Below, piece after piece: positions 23,495 to 32,761 of a DNA stretch of 43,821 bases (position 1 is the first letter of the stretch; each line of letters opens with the position of its first letter). This DNA comes from Lachnospiraceae bacterium (GTDB lineage Bacteria; Bacillota; Clostridia; Lachnospirales; Lachnospiraceae). Where the stretch lies: contig JAQXNR010000034.1 of NCBI GenBank assembly GCA_029098105.1, forward strand, positions 1-43,821, given 5' to 3'. Below the pieces are notes generated by a model. It saw only the letters and a list, made by a program, of their open reading frames with translations. It had not been told where the DNA came from and made no database searches. The position numbers and the translations under genes are program-made.

Positions 23495-25723
23495 CTACTG
23501 TACCGTAGTCTCTGTAACTGGTGCCTGAGTTGCCGGTGCCTCCGTTACTGGTTCCTGGGTTGCCGGTGCCTCTGTTACCGGGGCTTCTGTTACTGGCGCT
23601 TCGGTAACAAGCGGTGCCTCTGTTGCAACCGGAGTCTCCGTATCGGCTTCCGTAGTTACCTCTTCGGTAACCTTCTCCGTCGTCTTCTCTTCTGTCGTTC
23701 CATCGTTTTCTTCAGTGGAGTCTTTCTTCTTACCATTGACTGTGTATTTTTCCCAATCCTGAGGTGCCAGTCCCTGATGTATCTGTTCCATGTAAATCTT
23801 CCAGATTTTACCCGGATAAGTTCCTCCAAACAATCCTGTAAGCCGCTGTGGTGTATCGTATCCTACCCATACCGAAGTAGTATAATACTTGGAAAATCCA
23901 CAGAACCAGCCATCCTTATTATCATCTGTCGTTCCTGTTTTACCCGCACAAGGCATATTTCCACTTAAAGCCAGACCGGCTCCGGTTCCGTATTTCAATA
24001 CCCCCTTCATGACATCCACCATCATCAGGTCGGCATTTTCTTCATAAATTTGTGTTTCCTCTACCTCATCCGAAACAATAATCTCCCCGTCAGAATCAGT
24101 AATGGAAACAATACAAGTAGGCTCCCGATACACACCATTATTCGCCAGCGTTGCATAGCCGGATGCCATTTCTTTCGTATTGGTTCCATAAGTGAGACCA
24201 CCTACAGATGCCGCCAATACATAATCGGAACTTACAATATTAGAATAATGCATGGATTTTAGGTAACTCAATCCTACCTGAGGGGTCAACTCTTTAAACA
24301 AACGCCATGCTACTACGTTTCTCGATTTTTCCACCGCTTTACGCAATGTAATCCGCCCCATATACACTCCATCGGAATTCTTCGGAGCATCTTTTTCATC
24401 TAGTTTCGTATCAGAAACAATGGAATCCGGAGTATATCCCCGCTCCAATGCCGGAGCATATACAATTAGCGGCTTAATCGAACTACCCGGCTGCCGGTAA
24501 CTCTGAAAAGCTCGATTTAAAGAATATCCTTCCACATCGTCCTGACTTCTTCCACCTACAATTGCCACAACCCGTCCACTGCTGTTGTCAATACAGGTAG
24601 CAGATGCCTGCAACTTATACATTTTTGTTTCCTCATCTACATCCGTATAATTAGTCAGAGTATCATCCACTGCAGCCTGCAACATTTTCTGCTTTTCCTG
24701 GTCAATTGAGGTATAAATACGGTAACCACCTGTATACAATGTGGCCTCACACTGGTCATAGGCAGTATTGTATTCCTTATCATACCTTTTTTTATCCTCA
24801 TCCGAATCAAAACTGTAACGGAATTCAAACCCTTGCTTTTTCATCAATGCTTTCGTGGCGCTGTCCATAACAAAAGAATCCACACTACTGATTTTAGTTT
24901 TTTTCGGTTTCTTTACTTTTATTTTTTCATTTATTGCTTCCTCGTACTGCTCCTCTGTAATCGCACCATCTTCCTTCATCTCTTTCAGAATCAAATCCCG
25001 CCGTTTCAGAGTATCCTCTTTATGCTGATAGGGGTCATACATGGAAGGACCATTCGGAATTGCGCATAAAAACGCAATTTGGGACAAACTCAGGGAACTC
25101 ACACTCTTGCGGAAATATCCATTGGCTGCCGCTTGAATTCCATAATATCCATTACCAAAATAAATATTGTTAATATAATACTCCAGAATCTGGTCTTTTC
25201 CATATTTCTTTTCCAGTCCAATGGAAATGAAAACCTCTTTAATCTTACGGGTATATGTGACGTCATTATTCAAATAAACACTTCTAGCCAACTGCTGCGT
25301 AATCGTAGAACCACCCTGGGAAATGCCCCCCGCCTTCAGATTCACCAGAAGAGAACCGGCAATACGCTTCACATCAATACCATTATGCTGGTAAAACTTC
25401 TTGTCCTCAATACAAATCAAGGCATTCTTTACATCTTCTGGAATGCTGGAGAAATCCAGGTAATATAAATCCTTTTCTCCTTTCAGCGTCTTCATCAAAT
25501 CGCCGCTTCCGTCATATACAAGACTTGTCTCCGTCGCCTTAAAATCCTTCTCAGAGGACTCTTCTACAATCTTCTGCGCAGTAGAGTACAGCGTCAGCAC
25601 AGTCTTTCCATATTTCATGTAAATGCCTACAGCAACAATCATGCAGGCCATGAACACAACAATAAAAAAGCTCTGGAATACTCTTGTTAAAAGCCAGAAC
25701 TTTTTCTTTTTTTTCTTAGTCAT
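23495..25723 (-). CDS. Class A penicillin-binding protein (transglycosylase/transpeptidase)
   Basis: 742 residues. A short Lys-rich cytoplasmic start and one membrane segment (about 13-32). A GT51 transglycosylase domain includes EDKKFYQHNGID with the catalytic Glu, GGSTITQQLARS and the YYINNIYFGNGYYG segment. The transpeptidase domain has SxxK in GSSIKP (Ser near 411), SRN (near 466) and KTGTT (near 593). The last ~55 residues are a low-complexity Thr/Glu/Pro/Val/Ala tail with TEAPVTEAP-type repeats. It polymerises and cross-links peptidoglycan outside the membrane. It neighbours a BlaI/M56 module but is separated by a terminator, and I see no BlaI operator in front of it. Ribosome binding site GAGGTG. 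Confidence 0.94.
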   Translation of the reverse strand: MTKKKKKKFWLLTRVFQSFFIVVFMACMIVAVGIYMKYGKTVLTLYSTAQKIVEESSEKDFKATETSLVYDGSGDLMKTLKGEKDLYYLDFSSIPEDVKNALICIEDKKFYQHNGIDVKRIAGSLLVNLKAGGISQGGSTITQQLARSVYLNNDVTYTRKIKEVFISIGLEKKYGKDQILEYYINNIYFGNGYYGIQAAANGYFRKSVSSLSLSQIAFLCAIPNGPSMYDPYQHKEDTLKRRDLILKEMKEDGAITEEQYEEAINEKIKVKKPKKTKISSVDSFVMDSATKALMKKQGFEFRYSFDSDEDKKRYDKEYNTAYDQCEATLYTGGYRIYTSIDQEKQKMLQAAVDDTLTNYTDVDEETKMYKLQASATCIDNSSGRVVAIVGGRSQDDVEGYSLNRAFQSYRQPGSSIKPLIVYAPALERGYTPDSIVSDTKLDEKDAPKNSDGVYMGRITLRKAVEKSRNVVAWRLFKELTPQVGLSYLKSMHYSNIVSSDYVLAASVGGLTYGTNTKEMASGYATLANNGVYREPTCIVSITDSDGEIIVSDEVEETQIYEENADLMMVDVMKGVLKYGTGAGLALSGNMPCAGKTGTTDDNKDGWFCGFSKYYTTSVWVGYDTPQRLTGLFGGTYPGKIWKIYMEQIHQGLAPQDWEKYTVNGKKKDSTEENDGTTEEKTTEKVTEEVTTEADTETPVATEAPLVTEAPVTEAPVTEAPATQEPVTEAPATQAPVTETTVQ

Positions 25724-25870
25724 TATGTCACCTCTTAAATCTTTCTATCCTCTATTATGCAAAGTTCCCCTTATTATGTTCTACCACAACATATAGTCCC
25801 CAGTCAATGGAAATATCCCATTTATTTGTGAAATTCAGAAATTTTTAATATACTTTTTTTGAATTTTCAC

Positions 25871-25899
25871 TTGAAATATAAAATACTCTATGTTATAAT
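25871..25899 (+). promoter_or_regulatory. Promoter of a small RNA
   Basis: TTGAAA (25871-25876), 17-base spacer, TATAAT (25894-25899), pointing away from the PBP gene into a stretch without any gene. The 425-base gap 25724-26148 holds this promoter, the RNA below and a terminator. Confidence 0.8.
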
Positions 25900-25905
25900 G
25901 AATCC

Positions 25906-26032
25906 ATCGAAAAGTTAAATATTTGCTAATCACGACAAATATTCTTTAGATATCGCTATGTTTCTAAAGATATTTGCTCCCTATTAGATAGATGAAAGAC
26001 CACTCTCCCCCCGCTAATAGAGTGGTTTTTCT
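25906..26032 (+). ncRNA. Candidate small regulatory RNA, ~125 nt
   Basis: A consensus promoter is followed after ~125 bases by a Rho-independent terminator (ACCACTCT/AGAGTGGT then TTTTTC, 25999-26031), with no open frame of note between. Structures seen: AATATTTG/CAAATATT (about 25919-25942) and a longer stem CAAATA-T-TCTTTAGA with TCTAAAGATATTTG (about 25935-25976), which compete for the same CAAATA segment. CTATTAG (25981) can pair with CTAATAG (26014), which overlaps the terminator stem. The terminator loop carries six consecutive C (26007-26012). C-rich loops are used by Firmicute sRNAs to pair with Shine-Dalgarno sequences. I do not recognise a known family such as 6S. Confidence 0.6.
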
Positions 26033-26085
26033 ATTTCTATCTCTACAAAAATAAAATAGAATCTGTAAAAATATCATATAAAAAG

Positions 26086-26124
26086 AAAATCGCTGTAGAC
26101 CATAGAGTCTGCAACGATTTTTTT
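26086..26124. terminator. Terminator after the 26149-31482 operon
   Basis: AAAATCG-C-TGTAGAC pairs with GTCTGCA-A-CGATTTT (one mismatch) around CATAGA, with T/A runs on both sides. On the minus strand it follows the stop at 26149. Confidence 0.75.
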
Positions 26125-26148
26125 ATAATTAATTATGCACCAACTAAT

Positions 26149-26634
26149 TTAACTTGCCAACTGTTCTATAAATGTAATCAACCGGTCCCGGGATGCCTTT
26201 GAAGAAACCATGGAAACCGCATAAAGCACTACCCCGACTACCCAGAAACCCAAAATACAGGCATCTCCAGCCAGATTAAATTCGTTGCTCACAAAGGCAT
26301 ACACTGCCAATACAGTAATGGCAATCAGTATTATACTGGACAACAGAATCGCTCCCCGGAACTTACAAAATCGGTACCGAAGTCGCGTCTTTCCATCTTC
26401 CGTCGGGGACAAGTCTCCCCGTAACACAGTCATAAAACTAATATTCTTCATATAAGGCGGTTTATATAGCAGGTAAAACTTCTTCGCTGCAATTTTCCCC
26501 ATATATATGCCCCGCTCCCACTGTGCTTTTGCATTCTCCTTGGTATCCTCCAATACGGCATCCTGCAACCGGACGCGAAGACGCTCCGAGTCCATATCCA
26601 GCACTTTTTCATATTGTTCTCTCAATGCTTTCAC
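26149..26634 (-). CDS. Hypothetical protein with two membrane segments
   Basis: 161 residues. The N-terminal ~90 residues are charged and helical (LREQYEKVLDMDSERLRVRL), followed by two membrane segments at about 94-114 and 124-143 and a short cytoplasmic end. It begins 7 bases after the AAA+-like gene, so the two are co-transcribed and may act together at the membrane. I recognise no family. Confidence 0.75.
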   Translation of the reverse strand: MKALREQYEKVLDMDSERLRVRLQDAVLEDTKENAKAQWERGIYMGKIAAKKFYLLYKPPYMKNISFMTVLRGDLSPTEDGKTRLRYRFCKFRGAILLSSIILIAITVLAVYAFVSNEFNLAGDACILGFWVVGVVLYAVSMVSSKASRDRLITFIEQLAS

Positions 26635-26641
26635 TTCCTAA

Positions 26642-27733
26642 CTACTCTGCCCAACCAGTCAAATCATCACCGTGAATCACCATATCGGTAACGCCATTGC
26701 GGGCGTTCTTCAGCATCTTCCGGTACATCATCTCATAGGCAATCTTACGCATACTCCGGAGTCCATAAAAATCTCCCTTACTCTTCTCCTCCAGAACCTT
26801 CTTATTGAACTCATCCTTCGCATCATCCGCTACCTGAAATCCATATTTTGCCAAAGGGTTGGCAACATACTCAAAATATTCCTTATAAGTAAAAGGCGGA
26901 AATACAACTTCTTCCGTATACAGCGCATCACTGATGGTCTGGTACACACGTCCCAAAGCCGGTTCTTCCATATAGGGCACGCGGAACACATATATGTAAT
27001 CCTTCTGAAGACTGCGCAACTTGCGTAACAGCCGCTTAAATCCCGGGTCATCCAGACTGTCTACCCACTGGCTCACGTCAAAACTGATTAATTTATTCTT
27101 GAACTTGCCAATGGCATTGTACTGCAGCCACGGGTCCTTGTCGTTCTTTTCTACTACTGTCTCAATAACCTTTGCCTCATCCGCGAATTCGAACAACCCC
27201 AGGCTGCTCACCAGATTCGCCAGAATACTCAAATAGGTAGACAACCCACATCCGTCATCCACAGAAAACAGATATGCCTTGGCGTTAAATACCCGCTGTA
27301 CCCCCAGTTGGGTAATCTGCGGTGCCACAATCCGGATCTCTTCCAGCATTTGCTTGTAGGCTCCCGCGCTGAGCAAACTATCTACCTTAGGCTTAATTGC
27401 AGCCAGCATCTGCGCTTTCTTCGCTTCCTCTGCCTCCTCGGCATCCAGAATCTTCTCATAACTGATGACTGCCTCTTTGGAACCCTTTCCAATCTGAAAC
27501 TCATCTTCCAGAGTCTGCCACAGCCGGATTTCAAATCCTTCAAAGGTGGTACTATCCATGAACAGCATCAGGTTACAATCAGTATAACCTGAATCCAGCG
27601 TCTTAATCTTCCCCTCTGCACCAATAATCTTCTGCACACACTCCCGCAAATGGTTAATGGGATTCTTTCCCATCGTCAATTCACGAGTCATAACCCAGTC
27701 TCTCGCAAATTCTGCTCTAAAACGTACCTTCAT
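26642..27733 (-). CDS. AAA+ (CbxX/CfqX-like) protein with a degenerate nucleotide site
   Basis: 363 residues from the ATG at 27733, with GGAGG 7 bases upstream. Residues about 150-345 align by eye with the AAA+ core and lid of CbxX/CfqX-type ATPases: YLFSVDDGCGLSTYLSIL at the Walker A position, YIYVFRVPYMEE at the Walker B position, and a typical lid (FPPFTYKEYFEYVANPLAKYG, then FYGLRSMRKIAYE). The P-loop reads DDGCGLST, so the essential Lys is Leu, and Walker B lacks the DE pair. ATP hydrolysis is therefore unlikely. The N-terminal ~120 residues are a separate helical/beta part ending in an acidic coiled stretch (ILDAEEAEEAKKAQ). A scaffold or pseudo-ATPase role next to the membrane protein is inferred. 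Confidence 0.65.
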   Translation of the reverse strand: MKVRFRAEFARDWVMTRELTMGKNPINHLRECVQKIIGAEGKIKTLDSGYTDCNLMLFMDSTTFEGFEIRLWQTLEDEFQIGKGSKEAVISYEKILDAEEAEEAKKAQMLAAIKPKVDSLLSAGAYKQMLEEIRIVAPQITQLGVQRVFNAKAYLFSVDDGCGLSTYLSILANLVSSLGLFEFADEAKVIETVVEKNDKDPWLQYNAIGKFKNKLISFDVSQWVDSLDDPGFKRLLRKLRSLQKDYIYVFRVPYMEEPALGRVYQTISDALYTEEVVFPPFTYKEYFEYVANPLAKYGFQVADDAKDEFNKKVLEEKSKGDFYGLRSMRKIAYEMMYRKMLKNARNGVTDMVIHGDDLTGWAE

Positions 27734-27793
27734 CTCCATTCCTCCGTTTTCCATAGTATCTTAATTATATTATATTTTTCTTTAAAATGCTAC

Positions 27794-30331
27794 TTATTTT
27801 AAATAACTGTAGAAAACATTTCCAGCATCTTTAAACTCCTGACGCATTGTATCGAAACTCTTGCGTTCCACTTCTCCCGTTACCGGGTCGGTATATTTCA
27901 ATAGAGAACTGTTAAAACTGGTCAAAAGCACATAGTATCCTTCTTTATTTTTCGCAATTACCGGATGCCCTTGACAAATATAATACATCACTTCATCCAG
28001 CGTACATCCCGTCAGATTTACACCATCTTTTTGCAAATATGCTTCCAGCAGTTCGTCTGCATCTTTCTTCTGCTCTATCAATTCCGTCAAGGCGGTATCC
28101 TTCTCCTCATAACTCAGTATCATGGCAACACAGGCTTCTTTAGAATCCTTTTTCTTGCTGGCGCGAACCGTAGCAACATCATCCCCGACTGTAGCATACT
28201 CCTGAATACCGGACTTTTCCCAAACTGTCTTATGCTTGCTGTTCACCACTCCACCACTCTGCTCATCGGCTTTTGCAATGGCGGTACTCACATCATTGTA
28301 GGAATCGGATATCGTTCCGTTCATATAGACAAAATATCTTAAAATCCCGCTCTCTCCCTGAATTTCCACTGTCCGGTTACCATCCATCCGGGTTTCTTTT
28401 GTCACCGTTAATTCCGGAACCGCATTCAGGTAAATATAATTCGGGAACACCAGATTCAATTCTTTATACCGGACACTGTTATAGGTATAATCCAGAATCA
28501 CACTGCTTCCATCTTCCTCATCACTGCTCATAATATAATCACTTCCCTTTTCCTGGAAAGTATCCCCATTGTACCGTGCCAGATTCATTTCCACCAGATT
28601 GTGGTTAACCGAAGCAGACAATACAAATTTTTTGGCACCGGAAGGCTTATAATTTTTTACTACATTGCCATCCTTGTCCATAATCTCAATCTCATACATT
28701 GGATAAACTGTCGTTTGGGAATCCCGTTTGACAATATCACGTTCTTTTACTTTGCCATATACCAGATCATCATCCACAAAGCCAATCACGCGCAGCACTT
28801 CCCCTGCCGCGGCATCCACCACCTGTTCCTCCCCGGTTTCCAGATTCCGCACAGTAATGCTGTGATTTATGGAAATGTCTGTATCCGCCAGAGAAGCAAT
28901 CAAATGAAAATCGGCAGAAGACACCACAGTATCACCGGTAACATTACTCATAATTGTCTCAATCTCATTCTTTTTGACATCCACATGGTACAATTCTCCT
29001 TCTAATGTCAAAAAGATTTCATCATCTCCGTTCATATAAGCCACCTGACCGATATCCTCCGCCAGTGCTGAATAGGGTTGAGAGGAAGGAATAAAGGCAA
29101 TCTCCTCAATCTGGTTTTCTTCTTTTTTGTAACGGTAGAATAAAATTCCATTCTGACCCTCATGCCGTCCACGGTTCATATACCCATACACCGCAAATGC
29201 CAGATTCCCCTCCGCATCCATATGAATCAATTTAATATTGTGCTGGTTGTAGCCATCTCTCACATCTGCCACGTTCTCCTGGCGGAAACTGAATACCCGG
29301 GTAATCTGGGTGTTCTGGTAATCATAACAGTACAACTCCCTGTTTTTTACAAAAGCCGCCAGTTTGCAATCCTCACTCACCAAATAGGGAACTTCTGAAT
29401 CTGTAGTAATTCCCAGTTTCAAACTGTTATTTGATGTGCTGGTAAATACTTTGTCGTAGATTGACTCCATCGTACGGTTGTAACTCAAAAGGTACATCCG
29501 GGTGTCGGTGTAGCGCACCTTATAATCCTCCACCACATCATAATACTCTGTGTTTTCACCGGTACTTTCTGCGTTGACCACATAGCGCATCTGCACGCAG
29601 GCAATATCCCCGTCAATATCGGTAATCGTCGGTATCGGTTCCGCTACCTTCTGAGGCTTCATATCTGCAAATGTAATCGCCTCAAAACTGGAAGTAATCG
29701 TAACCAATCCCAGGTTGTTACTCGTCTTTGCGGGATCACACTCCAAATACTGCTGGATGCTCTCTGCGTCATTTTTATCAAATACCACCTGATTAAAATT
29801 TTTAACAAAATCTAACTGCTCTTTCACATGCATATTTTGTCCAAATACAATGCGGGTGTAATATGTGGTATCCACACCACCCTCTCCGGAAAGCACCAGT
29901 TTCAAAATATAGTCCTGTCCCTCCTTGAGTTGCATGCGCACTGCAATCTCGGTCTGCAAATCCCCATGCTTGTCCTTTTTAAAATCGGTAATGTCCCCAT
30001 CCTCCACCAGGGAAGACGCGTCAGAACTACGCACCTCATAATGCAAATCGGAGATTTCCTGCTCGTCTGTGTCAATCAGCAGTTTTACAGTTTCCGTTCC
30101 TTCCAACGGAGTCACAGAATCCCGTAAAAGAGAAGCGTCAATGTCCGAAGTATACCCTCTCAGACAATTGATTTTCTCTCCTTCCACCCTTGTATACACC
30201 AGTGGCAATGTAGCCTGGTCCATCTCCGATGTATAATCCCCTGCATTTGAGTTCATGCACAGATTAATCACAAAAATCCCGCCAAAAAAGCAAACCAGAA
30301 ATACAATCGTTTGAATTACTATATTTCGCAT
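27794..30331 (-). CDS. Large exported protein with propeller-like middle and C39-like C-terminal domain
   Basis: 845 residues. One N-terminal membrane segment (about 6-26) anchors a long outside part. Residues about 310-600 show repeated strand patterns (LAAFVKNRELYCYDYQN, NLAFAVYGYM, IFLTLEGELYHVD), which fits a beta-propeller. The last ~115 residues resemble the papain-like C39 peptidase fold: Cys near 734 in EACVAMIL, GHPVIAKNKEGYYVLL, and YTDPVTGE. The expected catalytic His before VLL is Tyr (near 799), so the domain may be a non-catalytic binding module. AAAGGAGG precedes the ATG at 30331, which overlaps the upstream methyltransferase by 13 bases. Function unknown. Confidence 0.7.
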   Translation of the reverse strand: MRNIVIQTIVFLVCFFGGIFVINLCMNSNAGDYTSEMDQATLPLVYTRVEGEKINCLRGYTSDIDASLLRDSVTPLEGTETVKLLIDTDEQEISDLHYEVRSSDASSLVEDGDITDFKKDKHGDLQTEIAVRMQLKEGQDYILKLVLSGEGGVDTTYYTRIVFGQNMHVKEQLDFVKNFNQVVFDKNDAESIQQYLECDPAKTSNNLGLVTITSSFEAITFADMKPQKVAEPIPTITDIDGDIACVQMRYVVNAESTGENTEYYDVVEDYKVRYTDTRMYLLSYNRTMESIYDKVFTSTSNNSLKLGITTDSEVPYLVSEDCKLAAFVKNRELYCYDYQNTQITRVFSFRQENVADVRDGYNQHNIKLIHMDAEGNLAFAVYGYMNRGRHEGQNGILFYRYKKEENQIEEIAFIPSSQPYSALAEDIGQVAYMNGDDEIFLTLEGELYHVDVKKNEIETIMSNVTGDTVVSSADFHLIASLADTDISINHSITVRNLETGEEQVVDAAAGEVLRVIGFVDDDLVYGKVKERDIVKRDSQTTVYPMYEIEIMDKDGNVVKNYKPSGAKKFVLSASVNHNLVEMNLARYNGDTFQEKGSDYIMSSDEEDGSSVILDYTYNSVRYKELNLVFPNYIYLNAVPELTVTKETRMDGNRTVEIQGESGILRYFVYMNGTISDSYNDVSTAIAKADEQSGGVVNSKHKTVWEKSGIQEYATVGDDVATVRASKKKDSKEACVAMILSYEEKDTALTELIEQKKDADELLEAYLQKDGVNLTGCTLDEVMYYICQGHPVIAKNKEGYYVLLTSFNSSLLKYTDPVTGEVERKSFDTMRQEFKDAGNVFYSYLK

Positions 30332-31482
30332 ACCGGTTCCTCCTTTAACAAACGCTCCAGCGTCAGTTCACTCCCCAGAAAATCCCGAAATCTCTCATAC
30401 TGTCCGGTTTTCTTGTCTGAACTCAACTTGTCCCTTTTTACTCCCCGAATCAGCAGATTTTTAGGAGTATGTTCCATATCAATAAATTCCAGAATCTGTG
30501 TTTCATATCCCAACCCAGTGAGCAGTTGTGCCCGCATGGCATCCGTCGCCAAAGCGGCAAACCGCTCCTTTAAAATACCGTAGGAAAGCATGGGTTGCAA
30601 AATGTCATTGTGCAGCACCCCATTCAATTCATGCTGGCAACAGGGCACACTCAAAATTACCTTTGCTCCCCACCCCACCGCTTTGTGCAGGGCATAATCA
30701 GTAGCCGTGTCACAGGCATGAAGCGTAACTACCATATCCACCTTCTCCACCCCGTCATAATCCCGAATATCTCCGGTGTAAAAGGCAAGATTGTCATACC
30801 CATATTTTTCTGCCAGCGCATTGCAGTGCCTCATCACGTCTTCCTTTAAATCCAGTCCAATCATCTGCACTTCCCGCTTGCACAGCACCTTAAAGTAATA
30901 GTACATAGCAAAGGTTAAGTAGGACTTTCCGCAACCAAAATCAATAATCGTACAGGGACGTTCCTTGGGGAGTTCCGGTTCCACGTCCCGGACAAATTCC
31001 AAAAAGCGGTTTATTTGTCGAAATTTGTCATACCGTTTTTGTACAATCCTGCCTTCCTTTGTCATAACCCCTAAATCTACCAGAAAGGGAACCGGGGTTC
31101 CTTCCTCAATGATATAGCGCTTGCTGCGATTGTGGTCCAAAGAGACCGGAACCGCAGTTTTCACCCGCTTACGGGAAAGGGAAACCCCTCCCTTTTTATT
31201 CACCAGTGCAGTTACCGTTTCCTCCTTGTGAATCAACTGCAACTGCTTAAACTGCTTCATCCATTCCTCAATTTTCTCCCCAATAATGACTTCCTTACTT
31301 AAATTCTCATGCAGAACCTGGTTACCTACATAGGAAGTTACCTGGTAACACAGAGTATCCCGAATCAGAACCGGTCGAATCGTAATCTTAGTTACACTTC
31401 CCGTCTTCCGGGGATTACTGATTACTACTTGTTTACAATCTATTGTTAGATATTGGTCTAATATCTTAATCAATTTTTCCAT
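30319..31482 (-). CDS. SAM-dependent methyltransferase (Methyltransf_32-like)
   Basis: 387 residues. The N-terminal ~150 residues are a family-specific part. The Rossmann methyltransferase core begins with TIIDFGCGKSYLT (178-190), includes the acidic IGLDLK at the end of the second strand (208-213), then VVTLHACDTATDYAL (251-265) and SVPCCQHEL (278-286). The HACD and PCCQHE motifs match the Methyltransf_32 group (TRMT13/GSTCD-like), suggesting an RNA or protein substrate, but the target is not known to me. It is the first gene of an operon with the large exported protein. Ribosome binding site is modest (GTGAG). Confidence 0.85.
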   Translation of the reverse strand: MEKLIKILDQYLTIDCKQVVISNPRKTGSVTKITIRPVLIRDTLCYQVTSYVGNQVLHENLSKEVIIGEKIEEWMKQFKQLQLIHKEETVTALVNKKGGVSLSRKRVKTAVPVSLDHNRSKRYIIEEGTPVPFLVDLGVMTKEGRIVQKRYDKFRQINRFLEFVRDVEPELPKERPCTIIDFGCGKSYLTFAMYYYFKVLCKREVQMIGLDLKEDVMRHCNALAEKYGYDNLAFYTGDIRDYDGVEKVDMVVTLHACDTATDYALHKAVGWGAKVILSVPCCQHELNGVLHNDILQPMLSYGILKERFAALATDAMRAQLLTGLGYETQILEFIDMEHTPKNLLIRGVKRDKLSSDKKTGQYERFRDFLGSELTLERLLKEEPVCEI

Positions 31483-31583
31483 GTTATCTCACTTTCTCTA
31501 TCTTCCCGCGATTTTCATTGCTTTTCTTTTTCTCTCACCGTTTCTATTTTAATGAATGATGAATAAAAGCACAAGCCCTTTTC

Positions 31584-31964
31584 TCAATTATTGCAAAACA
31601 TTCTGTCCCGGCGGCATTTTCTGCAACGTCTCACATACATTTCATTACAGAGCAGTGTTAAAACAATAGGGTAAACCGTATCCCTGCAGGGTTTTTCCGG
31701 CGGACAGGTTTTTCTTCCGAACACGCTCTCATCGGAGAGACACTGGTCTGTAATCCGGTTTGCAATCCGCTCCAGAGCGTTTCGGTCTACTACTTGGGCA
31801 TACATGGCAGAACCGTCATATTCCAGTTTGTCACACTCCTGCTCCACGACTTCACTGTATTTTCCTACTTCTTCCGGGTAAAAATGTTTCATGCGGATAT
31901 AATCCAGCGCCCGTTCCTCTTCATTCGCTTCAAAACTCGTCAAAAACAGCAGTTCTTCCTGCAT
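31584..31964 (-). CDS. Small Cys-rich hypothetical protein
   Basis: 126 residues from the ATG at 31964, with AAAGGAG 5 bases upstream; a longer frame to 32105 overlaps the upstream gene's 3' end and terminator. The protein is mostly helical (FEANEEERALDYIRMKHFYPEE) with a C-terminal Cys cluster (CPPEKPC, then CRKCRRDRMFC), possibly a metal site. I do not recognise the family. A terminator lies upstream and the methyltransferase gene starts ~100 bases downstream. Confidence 0.65.
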   Translation of the reverse strand: MQEELLFLTSFEANEEERALDYIRMKHFYPEEVGKYSEVVEQECDKLEYDGSAMYAQVVDRNALERIANRITDQCLSDESVFGRKTCPPEKPCRDTVYPIVLTLLCNEMYVRRCRKCRRDRMFCNN

Positions 31965-32018
31965 ACGAACTCCTTTGATGCATCGGCATGCATCTTTTTT
32001 TATTATAGTATGCAAAAG

Positions 32019-32042
32019 AAAAGAGCGGGTGCCCGCCCTTTT
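32019..32042 (-). terminator. Terminator overlapping the stop codon of the YwmB-like gene
   Basis: On the minus strand AAAAGGGCGG pairs with CCGCTCTTTT (10 pairs, one G-U) around GCAC; the stop TAA supplies the first stem bases. The following tract is TTCTTTT, moderately T-rich. Confidence 0.65.
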
Positions 32043-32757
32043 AAAAATCCTGATTGTAATAGGGAACCGCCAAATACAAACTGGTCTCATTCGCCTTTTC
32101 ATCATAGGTATAAATCAACTGGGTATTTACCTTTTTGCCGTTTACTATTTGATACATATCTAATCTCTGTGTAAATCCATAGTATATATCCGCTCCACTT
32201 ACCTTCTGTTTTTCCACATCCCGGCTTTCCAAAACTTTGAAAATCGTTTCCTTCATCTGCTCCTTACGCCCTTTGTCCAGTTCTCCTGCATAAGTCCCCT
32301 GCATACTGATGAAACAATCCGGCTTCATGTCCAGTTGGGAGTAGATTCGGCTCGCCTTCTCTTTCAAAGCAATAATTGAATCAATGGAATCCGTCAGTTC
32401 AATCTTCGTGATGACGGTTTCCTTTTGTCCCGATGCATCCTTTTGCAGCTGAATACAGGTTTTAGCCTGAGAATTCTCACTGCTGATGGAAGCCACCGGT
32501 TCGGATGTAAAATCATACCGGGAAATGTCCATCCCCTTTGCGATATAATCCAGAAGTTCCTTCTGCTCCTCGGCAGCAATTAAATATTTTCCATAAGTCC
32601 CGGTTATGGTGAGTGTACTTTTTACAGGCACAGAATTCCCAGCCTGAAACGCTTCCATAATTTTGTCATCACTGCGCATTCCTGCCACCACAACAAGTTG
32701 TAGCAAAACCGCCACCCAGACCAATACCAGCGAATAGATGATTACTCTTTTTTTCAT
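32041..32757 (-). CDS. YwmB-like exported protein
   Basis: 238 residues from the ATG at 32757, with AAGGGGG upstream. The N-terminus has a single membrane/signal segment (about 5-27). The rest fits the YwmB family pattern as I remember it: STLTITGTYGKYL near the start, DSIDSIIALKEKASRIYSQL in the middle, and the SGADIYYGFTQRL/VNTQLIYTYDEKANETSLYLAVP end. YwmB is an uncharacterised Firmicute protein family often found in spore-formers. The gene begins inside a hairpin that also looks like the terminator of the upstream operon (see 32762-32826). Function unknown. Confidence 0.65.
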   Translation of the reverse strand: MKKRVIIYSLVLVWVAVLLQLVVVAGMRSDDKIMEAFQAGNSVPVKSTLTITGTYGKYLIAAEEQKELLDYIAKGMDISRYDFTSEPVASISSENSQAKTCIQLQKDASGQKETVITKIELTDSIDSIIALKEKASRIYSQLDMKPDCFISMQGTYAGELDKGRKEQMKETIFKVLESRDVEKQKVSGADIYYGFTQRLDMYQIVNGKKVNTQLIYTYDEKANETSLYLAVPYYNQDF

Positions 32758-32761
32758 AAAA

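Noticed and set aside
23498-23650. CRISPR-like or satellite repeat
   Set aside because: The short repeats are in frame and encode the TEAPVTEAP tail of the PBP, with no spacers.
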